Origin: an uncultured Eubacteriales bacterium
GTDB taxonomy: Bacteria; Bacillota; Clostridia; Christensenellales; CAG-138
DNA length: 22,344 nt
Direction of reading: 5' to 3'
NCBI GenBank assembly: GCA_900542615.1
Contig: UQOG01000020.1
Span: 1 to 22,344 of the forward strand
The notes below the pieces were generated by a model, which worked only from the letters and a program-made list of their open reading frames with translations, did no database searches and was not told where the DNA came from. Both the position numbers and the translations under genes were made by a program. Shown piece by piece: positions 7,439 through 14,549 of this stretch (position 1 is the first letter of the stretch; every line of letters begins with the position of its first letter).

Positions 7439-8692
7439 ATGGAAGAAAGACATACCCATGAGGAACGGGATGAAGCCCGGCGGCAAAACCGGGAGCGGCG
7501 GTTGCGGCGGCATAAGCTTTGGCGGGCCGTGCGGCCGGCGCTGGTAGGCCTGGTGAGCATAGGGATCTGCATAGGGGTCCTTTGGGGCGGCATCAAGCTG
7601 GTGCTGGAGGAATTCATATACCCGGTGGATGTAAACGACGCCACCCCGGTGGTGGTGACCATCGTGCCGGGCAGCGGCGCTTCCACCATCGCCAAGGCTT
7701 TGTACGAAGCCTGCGGCGAAGGGGAAGAGGGCTTGATCCGCTCCAAAGCCGCTTTTAAGATCTATGTGGATTTCACCGGCAAATCCAGCTCCTTGCAGGC
7801 GGGCACCTATGTGCTCAGCAAAAACATGGGCATCGCCCAGATCGTGGATACCATCTGCCTGGGCAACGCGCCCCGGCCTACGGTGACCTTTACGGTGCCG
7901 GAGGGCATGGGCGTGGAGGAGATCGCCAACAAGCTGGTGGCGGAGGGCATCCTGGAGGATACCACGGAATTCCTGGAACTGTGCAGGACCGGGGAGAGCT
8001 TCCAGGAATACAGCTTTATCCAGGCGGTGATGGACAGCCCGGACGCCGGGGCGCGGGATTATGCCCTGGAAGGGTACCTGTTCCCGGATACCTATGAACT
8101 GTATACGGACTCCTCCCCCAAGACCATTATCACCCGTATGCTGATCCGGTTCAACGACATTTTCACCGACGAATACCTGACCCGGGCCCAGGAGCTGGAA
8201 ATGACCATAGACGATGTGGTCACCCTGGCGTCCATCATTGAAAAAGAGGCGAAAACCGCCGATTTTGCCAAGGTATCCGCCGTATTCCACAACCGGATGG
8301 CCCAGGATATGCGGCTGGAGAGCGACGCGCCCCTCCGGTACATTTTCAAGACGGAAGGGGTCCTGGACTTCACCGCCGAGCAGATGCAGTCCGACTCCCC
8401 CTACAATACCTACACCCACGATGGGTTGCCCGTAGGCCCCATCGGCAACCCAGGGGATCAGGCCATCCAGGCCGCCCTGTGGCCGGATGAAGAATATGTA
8501 GAGGATGGGTATTTGTACTTTGTGCTCAAATCCCGTACCTCCACGGAGCTGGTGTTCTCCACGGATTATGATGACTTCCTGGAGAACAAGGAGGCGTACC
8601 AAGCCAGCCCCACCGCCACCCCAGAGGGCCCGGCGGAAGGGGAAGCAGAACCTACCCCCACCCCGGATAGCACCCCTACGCCGGAGGAATAG
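7439..8692 (+). CDS. mltG: Endolytic murein transglycosylase MltG
   Basis: MltG cleaves nascent glycan strands at the membrane and is thought to set glycan length. The 417-residue protein has a basic cytoplasmic tail, one membrane segment at about 31-56, a LysM-like region (VPGSGASTIAKAL, then VPEGMGVEEIANKL) and the YceG catalytic core. The catalytic glutamate is expected in LASIIEKEA (Glu268), followed by VFHNRM and the RLESDAPLRY loop, which replaces the commoner LQSDPT. The C-terminus carries a Thr/Pro-rich tail (TPTPDSTPTPEE). AAAGGAGG precedes the ATG. The next gene begins 5 bases after the stop, indicating one operon. Bacillus subtilis has the same MltG (YrrL) to U32 order. Confidence 0.93.
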   Translation: MEERHTHEERDEARRQNRERRLRRHKLWRAVRPALVGLVSIGICIGVLWGGIKLVLEEFIYPVDVNDATPVVVTIVPGSGASTIAKALYEACGEGEEGLIRSKAAFKIYVDFTGKSSSLQAGTYVLSKNMGIAQIVDTICLGNAPRPTVTFTVPEGMGVEEIANKLVAEGILEDTTEFLELCRTGESFQEYSFIQAVMDSPDAGARDYALEGYLFPDTYELYTDSSPKTIITRMLIRFNDIFTDEYLTRAQELEMTIDDVVTLASIIEKEAKTADFAKVSAVFHNRMAQDMRLESDAPLRYIFKTEGVLDFTAEQMQSDSPYNTYTHDGLPVGPIGNPGDQAIQAALWPDEEYVEDGYLYFVLKSRTSTELVFSTDYDDFLENKEAYQASPTATPEGPAEGEAEPTPTPDSTPTPEE

Positions 8693-8697
8693 CCGAC

Positions 8698-9957
8698 ATG
8701 GACCAGCCAAAACCCAAGCTGCCGGAGCTGCTGGCCCCAGCGGGAAATCCGGAGCGGCTCAGGACCGCCCTGCATTATGGGGCGGATGCGGTGTATGTGG
8801 GGCTCAAGGCCATGAGCCTGCGGAACTATGCGGACAACTTCACCCCAGCGGAGCTCAAGGAAGCCTGCGCCCTGGCCCATAGCATGGGACGGCGGGTATA
8901 TGTGACCTTAAACGCCTTTGCCCGGGACGAGGATCTGCAAGCCCTGCCCCAGCTGCTGGAGCAGGCGGCGGAGGCGGAGGCGGACGCCCTGATCGTCAAC
9001 GATCCGGGGGTGATCCGCATGGCCAAGGAAATGACGCCCCATATGCCCCTGCATCTAAGCACCCAGGCCAATACCCTCAACGCCCAGGCCGCCGCTTTTT
9101 GGTGGGAACAAGGGGTGAAGCGGATCGTGCTGGCCCGGGAGCTGTCCATCGAACAGATGGGGGAGCTCATCCGGCAAAGCCCCAAGGGGCTGGAGTTTGA
9201 AGCCTTTGTCCATGGGGCCATGTGCGTGGCCTATTCCGGCCGGTGCCTTTTGAGCGCCTATATCGCCGGCCGGGACCCCAACCGGGGGGAATGCGCCCAG
9301 CCCTGCCGCTGGTCCTATGCGCTAAGGGAGCGGGGGCCGGGGGCGGCGCATGGCTGGTTCCCGGTAGAGCAGGACGAGAGGGGCACCTATGTGCTCAATT
9401 CCCGGGACCTGCGCCTCATCCAATACATTCCCCAGCTGGCGGAGGCGGGCCTATCCAGCCTGAAGATCGAGGGCCGGATGAAATCCATCGCCTATGTGGC
9501 CACGGTGGTGAACGCCTATCGGATGGCCTTGGACGCCTATGGCCAAAGCCTGGCGGCAGGGACGCCCTATCAGCTGGATCCTGCCCTGCTCCAGGAGCTG
9601 GAGCGGGCCTCCCACCGGCCCTATACCACCGGCTTTGCCCTGGGGCTGGGGGCCACCCCCTACCAGGCCCCGGAAAGCGCGGCCTATATCGGGGAGGGGA
9701 GCATCGGGGCGGTGGTGCTATCCTACGACCCCCAACAGGGCCGGGCCACCATCGAGCAGCGGAACAAATTCGCCCTGGGGGATACCTTGTCCATCCTGTC
9801 CCCAGGGGACGTGGGCCGCACCCTCCGGGTGGAGGGCCTGTGGGACCTTGACGGCGCGCCCCGGCAGGATACCCCCCATCCCCGGGAGCGGCTGCTGCTG
9901 GCCTGCCATACCCCCCTGCGGGCCGGGGATATTTTGCGCATAATTCCCATGCATTAG
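8698..9957 (+). CDS. Peptidase U32-family protein (TrhP-like)
   Basis: This 419-residue protein opens with LPELLAPAGNPERL, typical of the family, and contains the U32 signature EAFVHGAMC....GRCLLS. Four cysteines at about 176, 183, 199 and 203 fit the Fe-S ligand set reported for U32 RNA hydroxylases. Related proteins YrrN/YrrO (TrhP) hydroxylate U34 of some tRNAs using prephenate; the old peptidase label is probably historical. Position right after mltG matches Bacillus subtilis, but the methyltransferase TrmR encoded between them there is absent here. GGAGG lies within the end of mltG, just before the ATG. A sigma-E-like promoter for sigK overlaps its 3' end. Whether it modifies tRNA or rRNA is not decided by sequence. 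Confidence 0.9.
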   Translation: MDQPKPKLPELLAPAGNPERLRTALHYGADAVYVGLKAMSLRNYADNFTPAELKEACALAHSMGRRVYVTLNAFARDEDLQALPQLLEQAAEAEADALIVNDPGVIRMAKEMTPHMPLHLSTQANTLNAQAAAFWWEQGVKRIVLARELSIEQMGELIRQSPKGLEFEAFVHGAMCVAYSGRCLLSAYIAGRDPNRGECAQPCRWSYALRERGPGAAHGWFPVEQDERGTYVLNSRDLRLIQYIPQLAEAGLSSLKIEGRMKSIAYVATVVNAYRMALDAYGQSLAAGTPYQLDPALLQELERASHRPYTTGFALGLGATPYQAPESAAYIGEGSIGAVVLSYDPQQGRATIEQRNKFALGDTLSILSPGDVGRTLRVEGLWDLDGAPRQDTPHPRERLLLACHTPLRAGDILRIIPMH

Positions 9958-9966
9958 ACATAATAT
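9938..9966 (+). promoter_or_regulatory. Candidate sigma-E promoter for sigK
   Basis: GCATAAT at 9938-9944 and CATAATAT at 9959-9966 are separated by 14 bases. This fits the sporulation sigma-E pattern (a kmATATT-like -35, 13-14 bases, CATACAMT-like -10; six of eight positions match at -10). Sigma-E drives sigK in known spore formers. Transcription would start near 9973. No sigma-A promoter is evident in this gap. Confidence 0.55.
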
Positions 9967-9997
9967 GATACACCCTGTGTTTTCGGAGGTGTATCAT
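9965..9997 (+). promoter_or_regulatory. Inverted repeat over the sigK start codon
   Basis: A perfect 10-bp inverted repeat, ATGATACACC (9965-9974) and GGTGTATCAT (9988-9997), encloses a 13-base loop. In RNA the right arm contains the A and U of the sigK start codon and two G of its ribosome site. Because the predicted sporulation start lies near 9973, the left arm would be present only in read-through RNA from the upstream operon. It could instead be a DNA operator. Confidence 0.6.
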
Positions 9998-10685
9998 GCT
10001 GGACGCCATCTTACAGCTTGCCCGGGATGTATGGTTCTTCGCGGGCTATGTGCGCGGAGGCAACGCCTTCCCGCCGCCTCTGGAGCCGCAGGAGGAAAAG
10101 GCGCTGCTCCAAAGGCTGACCCAAGGGGATCAGGCGGCCCGCAACCTGTTGATCGAACATAACCTGCGGCTGGTGGCCCATATCGCCAAGAAATACAGCG
10201 CGCCCCGGCGGGATCCGGACGACCTGATTTCCATCGGCACGGTGGGGCTTATCAAAGCGGTTTCCACCTTTAAGCCGGACAAAGGAAATACCCTTGCCAC
10301 CTATGCGGCCCGATGCATAGAGAACGAGATCCTCATGAGCCTGCGGGCGGAAAAGAAATCCGCAGGGGAGGTTTCCCTCAGCGAGCCCATCGGCATGGAT
10401 AAGGATGGGAATGAGATTTCCCTGGCGGAAATATTGGGCACCGATGGGGAAGAGGTGCAAAACCAGGTGGAGCAGACCCTGTTTGGCGCCCAGCTCAAAG
10501 CCGTGATGGCTCGAGCCCTAACGGAACGGGAGCGCACGGTGATCCAATTGCGCTATGGACTGGACGGCTGTCCCATCCTGCCCCAACGGGAGATCGCCAA
10601 ACGGCTGGGCATATCCAGGTCCTATGTCTCCCGCATGGAAAAAAAGGCCCTGGCCAAGTTGACCAGGGAGTTTATGAGCTGGTAA
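9996..10685 (+). CDS. sigK: Sporulation sigma factor SigK
   Basis: Sigma-K directs late mother-cell transcription during sporulation. The 229-residue protein is complete and matches Bacillus subtilis SigK along its length: NAFP.PL..EEK near the start, LIEHNLRLVAHI and DLISIGTVGLIKA (region 2), TYAARCIENEIL, and a region 4 helix-turn-helix REIAKRLGISRSYVSRMEKKAL. The first 20 or so residues (LDAILQLARDVWFFAGYV) are hydrophobic, like the pro-sequence removed by SpoIVFB in bacilli. The gene is not interrupted by a skin element. TCGGAGG precedes the ATG. It lies 38 bases after the U32 gene and has its own candidate promoter. No clear terminator follows. Confidence 0.94.
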   Translation: MLDAILQLARDVWFFAGYVRGGNAFPPPLEPQEEKALLQRLTQGDQAARNLLIEHNLRLVAHIAKKYSAPRRDPDDLISIGTVGLIKAVSTFKPDKGNTLATYAARCIENEILMSLRAEKKSAGEVSLSEPIGMDKDGNEISLAEILGTDGEEVQNQVEQTLFGAQLKAVMARALTERERTVIQLRYGLDGCPILPQREIAKRLGISRSYVSRMEKKALAKLTREFMSW

Positions 10686-11365
10686 AGGGCGGATGGCGCC
10701 CGGGGCCGGGGGGAAAGCGATCCGTTCCTCCGGCCGGGCAGAGCAGGCAAAGCAGCCCTGAACAACAGTAGCAGCCAGCCCGGCAGGCCGTACGCCTTCC
10801 CGCCCAGCGGGGCCATAAGCCCGCCCGGATGCAAACGGATCCGCCGGGCGGGGTCCGGCCAGGGGGAGCGCCTCCCCGGCAGACGCAGGGCGGCCGTTCC
10901 GTTCGTAATGGCCGCGCTGCACGAGCATAGCGTCCTGGTGCGATGCGCTTTTTCCGCCGCCGGCCGCGCGCCCCGGAATCCGCAAAAGGCTATCGTAAAA
11001 GGTCACTAACAAAGGAAGCCCCCGTCTGCTCCTGGCCCCCCTCACTCTGGCGCTGCGTTGGCCGCCGTGGAGGGGGCTTATTTGCCGCCCGATTTGCGCT
11101 GAGGGAAATAGGATCGCAATATGGGTGTCGCGCCCCGGAAGGGGGCGGGTTTGCGGCAGCTGCGCAAAAGAGACGGGTAACCTCTCCCACCTTTGACGAT
11201 GGCCGTGCAGCCGCCTCAATATGCCCCCTTCCGGGAAGGGCCGCCCATGCCGATGCCGGGAACAACGTCCGCCCATTCCAGCGCAGGCGATAAACGCGTT
11301 TGGTTTCCTTGCGGGACTGTTGGCTGTGAAGGCCCGCTGATGGAACGGCCATCCTTTCGCGCAGC
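10686..11365. other. 680-base region with no convincing gene
   Basis: The gap between convergent sigK and the ADP-ribosylglycohydrolase gene is GC-rich. Open frames here, including one of 252 codons antisense to sigK's end, have low-complexity Arg/Gly/Pro/Ala translations and no ribosome sites. Visible structure includes GGCCGG...CCGGCC around 10709-10736 and the 8-bp inverted repeat at 11016-11079. I see no standard terminator for either flanking gene and no known RNA family. Confidence 0.55.
11016..11079. repeat. Inverted repeat enclosing GC-rich loop
   Basis: AAGCCCCC at 11016-11023 pairs perfectly with GGGGGCTT at 11072-11079. The 48 bases between can fold further (GGCG...CGCC). It could be a structured RNA, a factor-assisted terminator for the flanking convergent genes, or incidental. 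Confidence 0.4.
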
Positions 11366-12244
11366 TTAATAAGGATCGTTCGCCCTTTTACGCGAGGTAA
11401 TATATTGTTCCCAGCGCATAAGCACATCCTTTAGGGGTTGGTCCAGATAGGAATATGCTTTCTCCTGGATCCAGGCGGGGATCCCGTAAGCCGCCTCGGC
11501 AATGCTGCCGGTGATGGCGGCCAGGGTATCGCTGTCGCCGCCCAGGGAGATGGCATTGCGGATCGCGTCCTCAAAATCCCTGCTTTCCAGGAATGCGATG
11601 ATGGCCTGGGGCACCGTCTCCTGGCAGGTCACGTTGAAACAATAGCCAGGACGGATCGCATCCAGGGACCGGGACAGGTCGTAGCCGTATTCCCGTTCGA
11701 CGTGGGCCTTGATGTGCTGCTTGCACGCAGCCAGATCCCCATGGGCGGGCCTTTCCTGAGCGCCGCGGCCATCCTCGAAATACCACCGGCAAAGGATGAT
11801 CGCATCCGCAGTCGCCAATGCCCCCTTGATCCCCTCCGGGTGGTTATGGGTCACTTCGGCGGACGCCCGCGCAAGGGCGCGGCCCTTGCGCAACCACCTG
11901 TCCAACCCCTCCCCGGAACCGCAAGCGATCCCCCAGGCGCAGGGGGAGACCCGCATGGCCGCGCCGTTGCCAAAGCTGTAATACGGCGCCCGGCTCTCGG
12001 AAAACAGCCATGCGCCAAACCGGCCTCCGTATCCTGCACCCGGGTATAACCGCCCATACTTTTTCATGGCGTCAATGAAGGCATCCCGCTGGCCGCCTTC
12101 CATGACGGCTTGTGCCACGGCGCAGGTCATGACGGTATCGTCCGTAAAAAAGCAGTTATCCCGGAACAGCGGAAAATCCTTGGTTTTGATATTATGCCAT
12201 TCGTAAACGGAGCCCACAATGTCGCCCACAATTGCCCCCATCAT
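11366..12244 (-). CDS. ADP-ribosylglycohydrolase family protein
   Basis: Members of this family (ARH/DraG) hydrolyse ADP-ribose from modified proteins or small molecules using two magnesium ions. The 292-residue protein has the full signature set: MMGAIVGDIVGSVYE at the N-terminus, the metal ligands FTDDT (34-37), THNHPEG (132-138), and GGDSDTLAAITG (235-246). It therefore looks catalytically intact. Its ATG overlaps the stop of the vWA gene (ATGA, 12241-12244), indicating translational coupling. It is the last gene of the macrodomain-vWA-ARH unit. The target, whether protein, nucleic acid or free ADP-ribose derivative, is unknown. Confidence 0.92.
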   Translation of the reverse strand: MMGAIVGDIVGSVYEWHNIKTKDFPLFRDNCFFTDDTVMTCAVAQAVMEGGQRDAFIDAMKKYGRLYPGAGYGGRFGAWLFSESRAPYYSFGNGAAMRVSPCAWGIACGSGEGLDRWLRKGRALARASAEVTHNHPEGIKGALATADAIILCRWYFEDGRGAQERPAHGDLAACKQHIKAHVEREYGYDLSRSLDAIRPGYCFNVTCQETVPQAIIAFLESRDFEDAIRNAISLGGDSDTLAAITGSIAEAAYGIPAWIQEKAYSYLDQPLKDVLMRWEQYITSRKRANDPY

Positions 12245-12894
12245 CTGCAGCCACCTCGTTTCTTCTTATCGTTTCTGATTTCATCCAGGCAAGCGGTAGG
12301 AACGGCTCCGCACGCACGGAAAGCGGCAACCGTCTCGCTCATCATGCGGAAGTTCAGCGCCGTGCCTTCTCCGTCCGGCACATAGTCTACGGCCCGGTCT
12401 GCGTCAATGCCAAACCGTCCTGCGGTCTCCACGGCATCGATATTTGCGCCGAGGAAGATGAATTCCCAGCCATATTTCTCTTTCTGCCGCCGGATCATCT
12501 CCTTGACCTGCATGGAGGAATAGCGGCGGCTGGCGTTTTCCGCCCCATCCGTGATGATGACGAACAGCACCCTTTCCGCCCGGTAATCCTCGGCGGTGTT
12601 CTTCTGCGCGGTATGGATCTTATCGATGGTCTTGCCGATGGCGTCCAGCAAGGCCGTGGACCCGCCCACGAAGTATTCTCGTTCGGTAAGGGGCCGGATG
12701 GCCCGGATATCGATGCGGTCATGGAGCAGCTGGTATTGGTTGTCAAACAGCACCGTGGTGATCACGCAATCGCCCTCCACCGTTCGCTGCTGCGCCAGCA
12801 TGGCATTATAGCCGCCTATGGTGTCCTTCTCCAGCCCCTGCATGGAGCCGCTTTTATCCAGGATGTATACCAGTTCCGTCAAGTTCTTTTTCAT
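12241..12894 (-). CDS. Stand-alone von Willebrand factor A protein
   Basis: This 217-residue protein is essentially one vWA domain. The metal-ion-dependent adhesion site is complete: DKSGS (Asp13, Ser15, Ser17), Thr80 in GGSTALLDA, and Asp116 in IITDGAEN. There is no signal peptide or membrane segment, so it should be cytoplasmic, like the TerY-type vWA proteins that act as metal-dependent binding scaffolds. GGAGGGCTTAG lies before the ATG on the minus strand. It sits between an ADP-ribose-binding and an ADP-ribose-cleaving enzyme, overlapping the latter by four bases, so an adaptor role for those enzymes is a reasonable inference. Its partner is not known. Confidence 0.9.
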   Translation of the reverse strand: MKKNLTELVYILDKSGSMQGLEKDTIGGYNAMLAQQRTVEGDCVITTVLFDNQYQLLHDRIDIRAIRPLTEREYFVGGSTALLDAIGKTIDKIHTAQKNTAEDYRAERVLFVIITDGAENASRRYSSMQVKEMIRRQKEKYGWEFIFLGANIDAVETAGRFGIDADRAVDYVPDGEGTALNFRMMSETVAAFRACGAVPTACLDEIRNDKKKRGGCR

Positions 12895-12952
12895 TTTTCT
12901 AAGCCCTCCTGCTTTTTGTAGCTATAGGATACAGCACAAGGGCTTGCTTGCG

Positions 12953-12969
12953 GTCGCTTGAAAAGCGAC
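12953..12969 (-). other. Intercistronic hairpin
   Basis: A perfect 7-bp stem GTCGCTT/AAGCGAC with a 3-base loop directly follows the macrodomain stop codon. No T-run follows on the minus strand, so it is more likely an RNA-processing or stability element than a terminator. Confidence 0.5.
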
Positions 12970-12971
12970 AA

Positions 12972-13979
12972 TCAGCCAGCGCCCAGAAGGGGCTGGTCAT
13001 ATTGAAACAGGATCTCGTTGATCGCAAAAATATCGTATTGGCCGTTGACGATGAAAAACTCTACGATCACGTCAAACTTCTGGCTGTGGGATAGGGCGTA
13101 TCCCGCTTTTTTGAGCAGGCCCTCGGTTTCCTCCAAGGACAGCTCCAAGGCGATGGCCAACGCCAGGATCGTCCGCTTGCCGGGCATATAGCCCTTGCCG
13201 GTGCGGATCTTGGAGAACAGCTTTCGGTCGATATTGGCCCGCTTATAGACCTCCGCATCGGTCTTGCCCTTGGCGTCGATGAGCCGCAGCAGGGCGGCGT
13301 TGAAGGGCTCGTCCAGCTGATCCATCAGGGCGTCCAACCGGCGGGCGGCCTTTTTCGCCTGGGGTTTGGAAGGCGGCGGCGCCATCGGGGCGGGCGACAG
13401 CTCCCATTCCATATTTTGCAGCGTCTGGCTATAGGAAAGGCGCGCTTCCACATAGGTTTCGTCTATGTAGCTTTCCACGGCGCCCAGTAGGGCTTCGCTG
13501 ACCATGAAGGAACCCCGGTCAAAGACCACCAGGAATATATCCATATCATGGTCGGCGAGGAAGTCCTTGATGGCGGAGGTGGCCACCCGGAGCGCCGCAT
13601 CTTTTGGATAGCCGTAGGTGCCGCTGGAGAGCAGCGGGAAGGCAATGCTTTTGCACCGCTTTTTTAGCGCCAGCTTGAGGGATGCCATGTAAGCGGAGCG
13701 GAGTAGGCGTTCGTTCTGCCCGGCGGGCCCTTGGCGGTATATGGGGCAGACGGCGTGGACGACATACTTTGCCGGGAGATTATACCCGGGGGTAATGACC
13801 GCTTCCCCCGGCTTTATGGGCGCGACCTTGCTGCAGGCCCGTTGCAGCTTATCCGGCCCGGCAGCTTGGAAAATGGCGCCGCAGACCCCGCCGCCCATTG
13901 CCAGGCCAGGATTGGCGGCATTGACGATGGCGTCTACCTGCATACGGGTGATGTCCTGCCGGACGATGGTAAAGGGCAT
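12972..13979 (-). CDS. Macrodomain protein with helical C-terminal domain
   Basis: The 335-residue protein begins with a macrodomain (about 1-170) that binds or hydrolyses ADP-ribose derivatives: IVRQDIT, VDAIVNAAN (about 15-23), GGGVCGAIF and PLLSSGTYGYP (about 115-125). After a proline-rich linker (about 195-212) comes a helical domain of about 120 residues (LLRLIDAKGKTDAEVYKRANIDRKLFSKI, in two parts, ending FAINEILFQYDQPLLG). I recognise it as a recurring partner of macrodomains in Firmicutes; it looks like an XRE-like helix-turn-helix, but DNA binding is unproven. The start at 13979 is chosen because AAGGAG lies about 10 bases upstream and the domain begins at once; the frame is open to 14072 but that part is low-complexity. 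It leads the three-gene operon. Confidence 0.9.
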   Translation of the reverse strand: MPFTIVRQDITRMQVDAIVNAANPGLAMGGGVCGAIFQAAGPDKLQRACSKVAPIKPGEAVITPGYNLPAKYVVHAVCPIYRQGPAGQNERLLRSAYMASLKLALKKRCKSIAFPLLSSGTYGYPKDAALRVATSAIKDFLADHDMDIFLVVFDRGSFMVSEALLGAVESYIDETYVEARLSYSQTLQNMEWELSPAPMAPPPSKPQAKKAARRLDALMDQLDEPFNAALLRLIDAKGKTDAEVYKRANIDRKLFSKIRTGKGYMPGKRTILALAIALELSLEETEGLLKKAGYALSHSQKFDVIVEFFIVNGQYDIFAINEILFQYDQPLLGAG

Positions 13980-14549
13980 ACCTTCCTCTCCTTGCATCAA
14001 ACGAATGGGTGTTCCCGGCGACCGCTGGGGACAGGCTGGAAAAAGACAATGGGGGCCGGCGGGCCCTTTCAATGGATCCGCTCCAATTCCGGGCCGTTGC
14101 CATTCCCGATGGAGGCAAAGCGTTCTGCGCAGCTACCCCCTATCAACAACATAATGCCCGGAATACCGAATGTCAAGGCCGTTCCGCCTGCCACGCTAGG
14201 ATACAAAGCGGGCAAATACGGCCGCGCATGGAGCCGGCGACCCCATAAGCCGCTGGCCCGGGAGGGGTTAAGGGCGGCATTGAGCGAAACAGGATATGGG
14301 CGGGGAACATAAGGAACCATCCGCCGCATTTCCTTTTCATTTTTTACGAAGCCTAAAGCCAAATGCCGCCGCTTTACCCGAAGAGGGGGCAAGCTATCGG
14401 GGGACGCAAACCTGCGGATAAGGGCACGGCTGCAAAATGCGTGAAAATACTTTTTGAACGGGCTGGGATATAGTATAATAACAACAGCCTGGGCTGTCTT
14501 CCCCTTTGGAGGTTGGGCGGCCCGGGACGGATATTGACCGGGGAAAAGG
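13980..14549. other. Divergent intergenic region
   Basis: This region of 570 bases separates the macrodomain operon from the LuxR-type gene. A TATAAT for the plus-strand gene is seen at 14474-14479. I could not find a convincing promoter for the minus-strand operon. A minus-strand frame here contains a short hydrophobic segment but lacks a ribosome site and is not called. Confidence 0.5.
14454..14479 (+). promoter_or_regulatory. Possible promoter of the LuxR-type membrane regulator
   Basis: A perfect TATAAT lies at 14474-14479. The best -35-like hexamer, TTGAAC at 14454-14459, is only 14 bases upstream, shorter than the usual 16-18, so this may be a weak or activator-dependent promoter. Confidence 0.4.

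Noticed and set aside
7037..8710. Minus-strand frame of 557 codons opposite the YlbF-family gene and mltG
   Set aside because: Antisense to two well-supported genes with good ribosome sites; translation resembles no family.
10518..11276. Minus-strand frame of 252 codons running into sigK
   Set aside because: Overlaps the conserved region 4 of sigK in antisense; Arg/Gly/Pro-rich translation and no start signal.
13980..14072. Longer N-terminus of the macrodomain protein
   Set aside because: The added 31 residues are low-complexity and precede the well-placed AAGGAG used by the start at 13979.
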